Shown in pieces: positions 37,146 through 39,121 of a stretch of 39,121 nucleotides of DNA (its first letter is position 1; every line of letters starts with the position of its first letter). The translations under genes were made by a program, and so were the position numbers. This DNA comes from a virus: the IMG/VR virus record IMGVR_UViG_3300024265_000126, positions 1 to 39,121 of that record; one strand, written 5' to 3'. The notes below the pieces were generated by a model. The model had not been told where the DNA came from. It worked only from the letters and a program-made list of their open reading frames with translations, and searched no databases.

Positions 37146-39121
37146 TTGCGCCGCTCGTTCTTCACTGTTGCCGTAGTTATGGCGCTGTTTCTAGCGGCGG
37201 CTGGCGGCAGTCCCCTTGCAGCTGCGTCTGAGAGGGTCGCACTAACCAAGGTCGACGTGGTCGATCTGCCCCCTACGTGTGAGCCGGGGCAGCCGTTTAT
37301 CGTCAAGGACGGCAACAGTGCGTCTGACTGCGTAACCGGCACGGGCTCAACGAAGGTGCTCTGTACGTGCGACGACTCGGGGAGTAGCTATAGCGCAACC
37401 GGAGACGGAAACTCGGGCGGAACGCCGACGCAGATCGTGGCGGGTGATTCGGATATGACCGTGACGGACGCGGGGGTCGGGGACATCACCGCAACCGTAG
37501 ACGGCGTAACTGCGATGGTGCTAAACGGGGTCGGATCGGGGGTCAACTACGTCGACATTACTCCTAGCATCACTGCTGTCGGCCCGACGATCGCTGCTGA
37601 GGGGGAGACGAATGTCGACCTCAACCTGTCGGGCAAAGGGACCGGGCAGGCTCATCTGGGAGGCTGTATCGATGACGATCTCGACGGGACCTGCGAGACC
37701 TTCGTCGCGAGCAACATCTTCAATATCGACCCGGACGATGACGGTGACCAGCAGATGACGTTGACCGGATCTGGGAACCTAAGGGTCCTGGCGTCAGCCG
37801 CGAACACCTTGATCTTCACCGGTAACAGCAACGAGTCGCCAGGACTGTTTCAGCGAGCGGCTCAAAGTGCGACGCTCCCGGTCATCGTCACCTATGCTGG
37901 CCACGGGCCTACAACCGGATTCGGCGGGCAGGGCTCTGGCGGTGATGCCGGTTACGTCTCAACCATCATAAATTCTATCGAGAGCCTGCGCGTAGCCGGT
38001 GTCGCTTCGGGTGTGAATCGAGTCCAGATCACGCCAGGGGCAACCGGCACCGGATCGACCATCGCTAGCGCTGGCGAGGCGACGGTTCCGCTTGTGTTCA
38101 CCACAGCGGGGACCGCAAATTTCGACTTCTCCGACGACAACATCAACGCGAGCGGCGGGATCGACCTGCCCGCAGATGCGGTCGATGCACTCACAGAAAT
38201 AGCGCAGTCGATCAAGACGGCTGCGAACGACACCGATCCTCTCGCGGTTTATACGGGAGGCAATCCCGGCTCGAATGTCTGCGTCGAGATGACCTCGACT
38301 GGGACTCTGATTGCCGCAGCCGATACCTGCGCGAATCTTGGACCGGGCGGCGCGACGGCGATCAACGATCTCGGAGATGCCGGTGGAGTCGGAGTGGTCC
38401 AAGTCGGAACAGACCAGGAGTGGGGGCAGACCTGGACCTGGAATACTCCGGTCACGACCGTTGCCGCTCTGGATGGGCTCAAGCTAATCATGGACCTGGA
38501 CGCGACCACGGACGTTCAGACGCAGAGCATTCTCGCCCTCGAACGATCAGACGGTGCGGGGACCACGGCGCTTGAGGCGATACTGAAGATCAACAACGCC
38601 GAGGTTACGGCAGCGGTGATAAGCGGAATCGAGATCCGCTCGGCAGCGGGTGGGATGACGTCGGCAATCGACGCCAACGACGCACAGATCACCAACATCA
38701 TCGAACATGCGGGTGGCTCAGTCACGAGCAGCGACCTCGACATCATCGACGATGGCACGGTGGACGGAGGTACGGGTGGAGATATCGGAGACGGTACTAT
38801 CGACGGCGAGGATATAAACGCCAACTACGCCGGGGCATACCTCACCGAGACTGCGGCCAGCCCGGATACGCTCGGCGTAGACGATGAAGTGGTACGGCGC
38901 ACCTTCACCTTCATAGTGGAAGCTCCGACTACGGCGGAGGACGGCGACATTCAGCACATGCTCGATGTGGGCTGTACGATTGACCGGGTGCAGTGCTCAG
39001 TGGCTGCCGCGACGAGCGTCACGATCAACATCAACGAGCGGGCAATAGGAACTCCGAACTCGACCGGAGACGACGCGCTCTCCTCGGGATTGGTTTGCGA
39101 CGTAGGATCGCAGTCATCGTG
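37146..39121 (+). CDS. Fibre-like secreted protein, truncated by right edge
   Basis: The frame is open for 658 codons from a TTG at 37146 to the edge; an ATG at 37179 would cut into the signal peptide. The N-terminus (MRRSFFTVAVVMALFLAAAG) is a signal peptide. It is followed by LPPTCEPGQPFIVKDGN...CVTG...VLCTCDDSG, the same Cys module as the previous protein. The rest is a long Asp/Thr/Gly-rich beta region (MTVTDAGVGDITATVDG, LNLSGKGTGQAHLGG, DDGTVDGGTGGDIGDGTIDG), as in fibres or beta-helix stalks. The function is probably adhesion; the C-terminus is outside the window. Confidence 0.78.
   Translation, partial: MRRSFFTVAVVMALFLAAAGGSPLAAASERVALTKVDVVDLPPTCEPGQPFIVKDGNSASDCVTGTGSTKVLCTCDDSGSSYSATGDGNSGGTPTQIVAGDSDMTVTDAGVGDITATVDGVTAMVLNGVGSGVNYVDITPSITAVGPTIAAEGETNVDLNLSGKGTGQAHLGGCIDDDLDGTCETFVASNIFNIDPDDDGDQQMTLTGSGNLRVLASAANTLIFTGNSNESPGLFQRAAQSATLPVIVTYAGHGPTTGFGGQGSGGDAGYVSTIINSIESLRVAGVASGVNRVQITPGATGTGSTIASAGEATVPLVFTTAGTANFDFSDDNINASGGIDLPADAVDALTEIAQSIKTAANDTDPLAVYTGGNPGSNVCVEMTSTGTLIAAADTCANLGPGGATAINDLGDAGGVGVVQVGTDQEWGQTWTWNTPVTTVAALDGLKLIMDLDATTDVQTQSILALERSDGAGTTALEAILKINNAEVTAAVISGIEIRSAAGGMTSAIDANDAQITNIIEHAGGSVTSSDLDIIDDGTVDGGTGGDIGDGTIDGEDINANYAGAYLTETAASPDTLGVDDEVVRRTFTFIVEAPTTAEDGDIQHMLDVGCTIDRVQCSVAAATSVTININERAIGTPNSTGDDALSSGLVCDVGSQSS

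Overview
The window is a piece of a GC-rich tailed double-stranded DNA bacteriophage or prophage (Caudoviricetes). It encodes a large terminase subunit, a portal, an HK97-fold-type capsid set, head-tail connectors, fibre-like proteins and a phage recombination and replication module. I see no integrase, tRNA, rRNA, CRISPR array or insertion sequence. Genes are tightly packed. Most junctions are ATGA, GTGA or TTGA stop/start overlaps, and isolated genes have strong AGGAGG-type ribosome sites. The host cannot be named from the sequence. Sec-type signal peptides and lysis-like genes fit a bacterial host, probably Gram-negative.

Layout. (1) Positions 1-3941 form a leftward operon: small Cys-rich and membrane proteins leading into a SNF2 helicase with HARP-like repeats that runs off the left edge. 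(2) Positions 3942-4214 are a divergent, AT-richer control region. A perfect 24-bp inverted repeat places the ribosome site and start codon of the first leftward gene in a hairpin loop. (3) Positions 4215-9713 hold early rightward genes: a small DNA-binding protein, an ERF annealing protein, a PD-(D/E)XK nuclease, a coiled-coil protein and a helicase-DNA methyltransferase fusion. (4) Positions 9710-13662 hold an HNH protein behind a structured leader, a replication initiator with iterons inside its gene (lambda-like origin) and a DnaC-like loader. (5) Positions 13659-18933 hold many small proteins, an HNH-like nuclease, a RuvC-like resolvase and an M15-type peptidase near a two-helix membrane protein. 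(6) Positions 19479-22443 hold a small terminase candidate, a papain/C39-like protein and TerL. (7) Positions 22466-27107 hold a Com-like zinc finger, virion proteins and a probable lysis cassette. (8) Positions 27185-35294 hold the head genes: portal fused to a Mu gpF-like domain, protease-scaffold fusion, decoration protein, major capsid protein and connectors. (9) Positions 35577-39121 hold fibre-like secreted proteins, the last one running off the right edge.

The most striking locus is the portal-gpF gene. Its gpF domain is interrupted by an in-frame intein of 274 residues (29588-30409). On the opposite strand, wholly inside the intein, lies a 238-residue gene (29633-30349) for a Vsr/EDxHD-type homing endonuclease with an N-terminal helix-turn-helix. 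It has its own ribosome site and a TATAAT -10 box embedded in the intein's C-terminal splicing block. The same DNA therefore appears to encode protein on both strands, in exactly registered antisense codons. Other points worth attention are the iterons inside the initiator gene, the start-codon hairpin at 3912-3982, three virion-region proteins with signal peptides and a shared Cys module, and a duplicated virion-type protein at 22702 and 35577.
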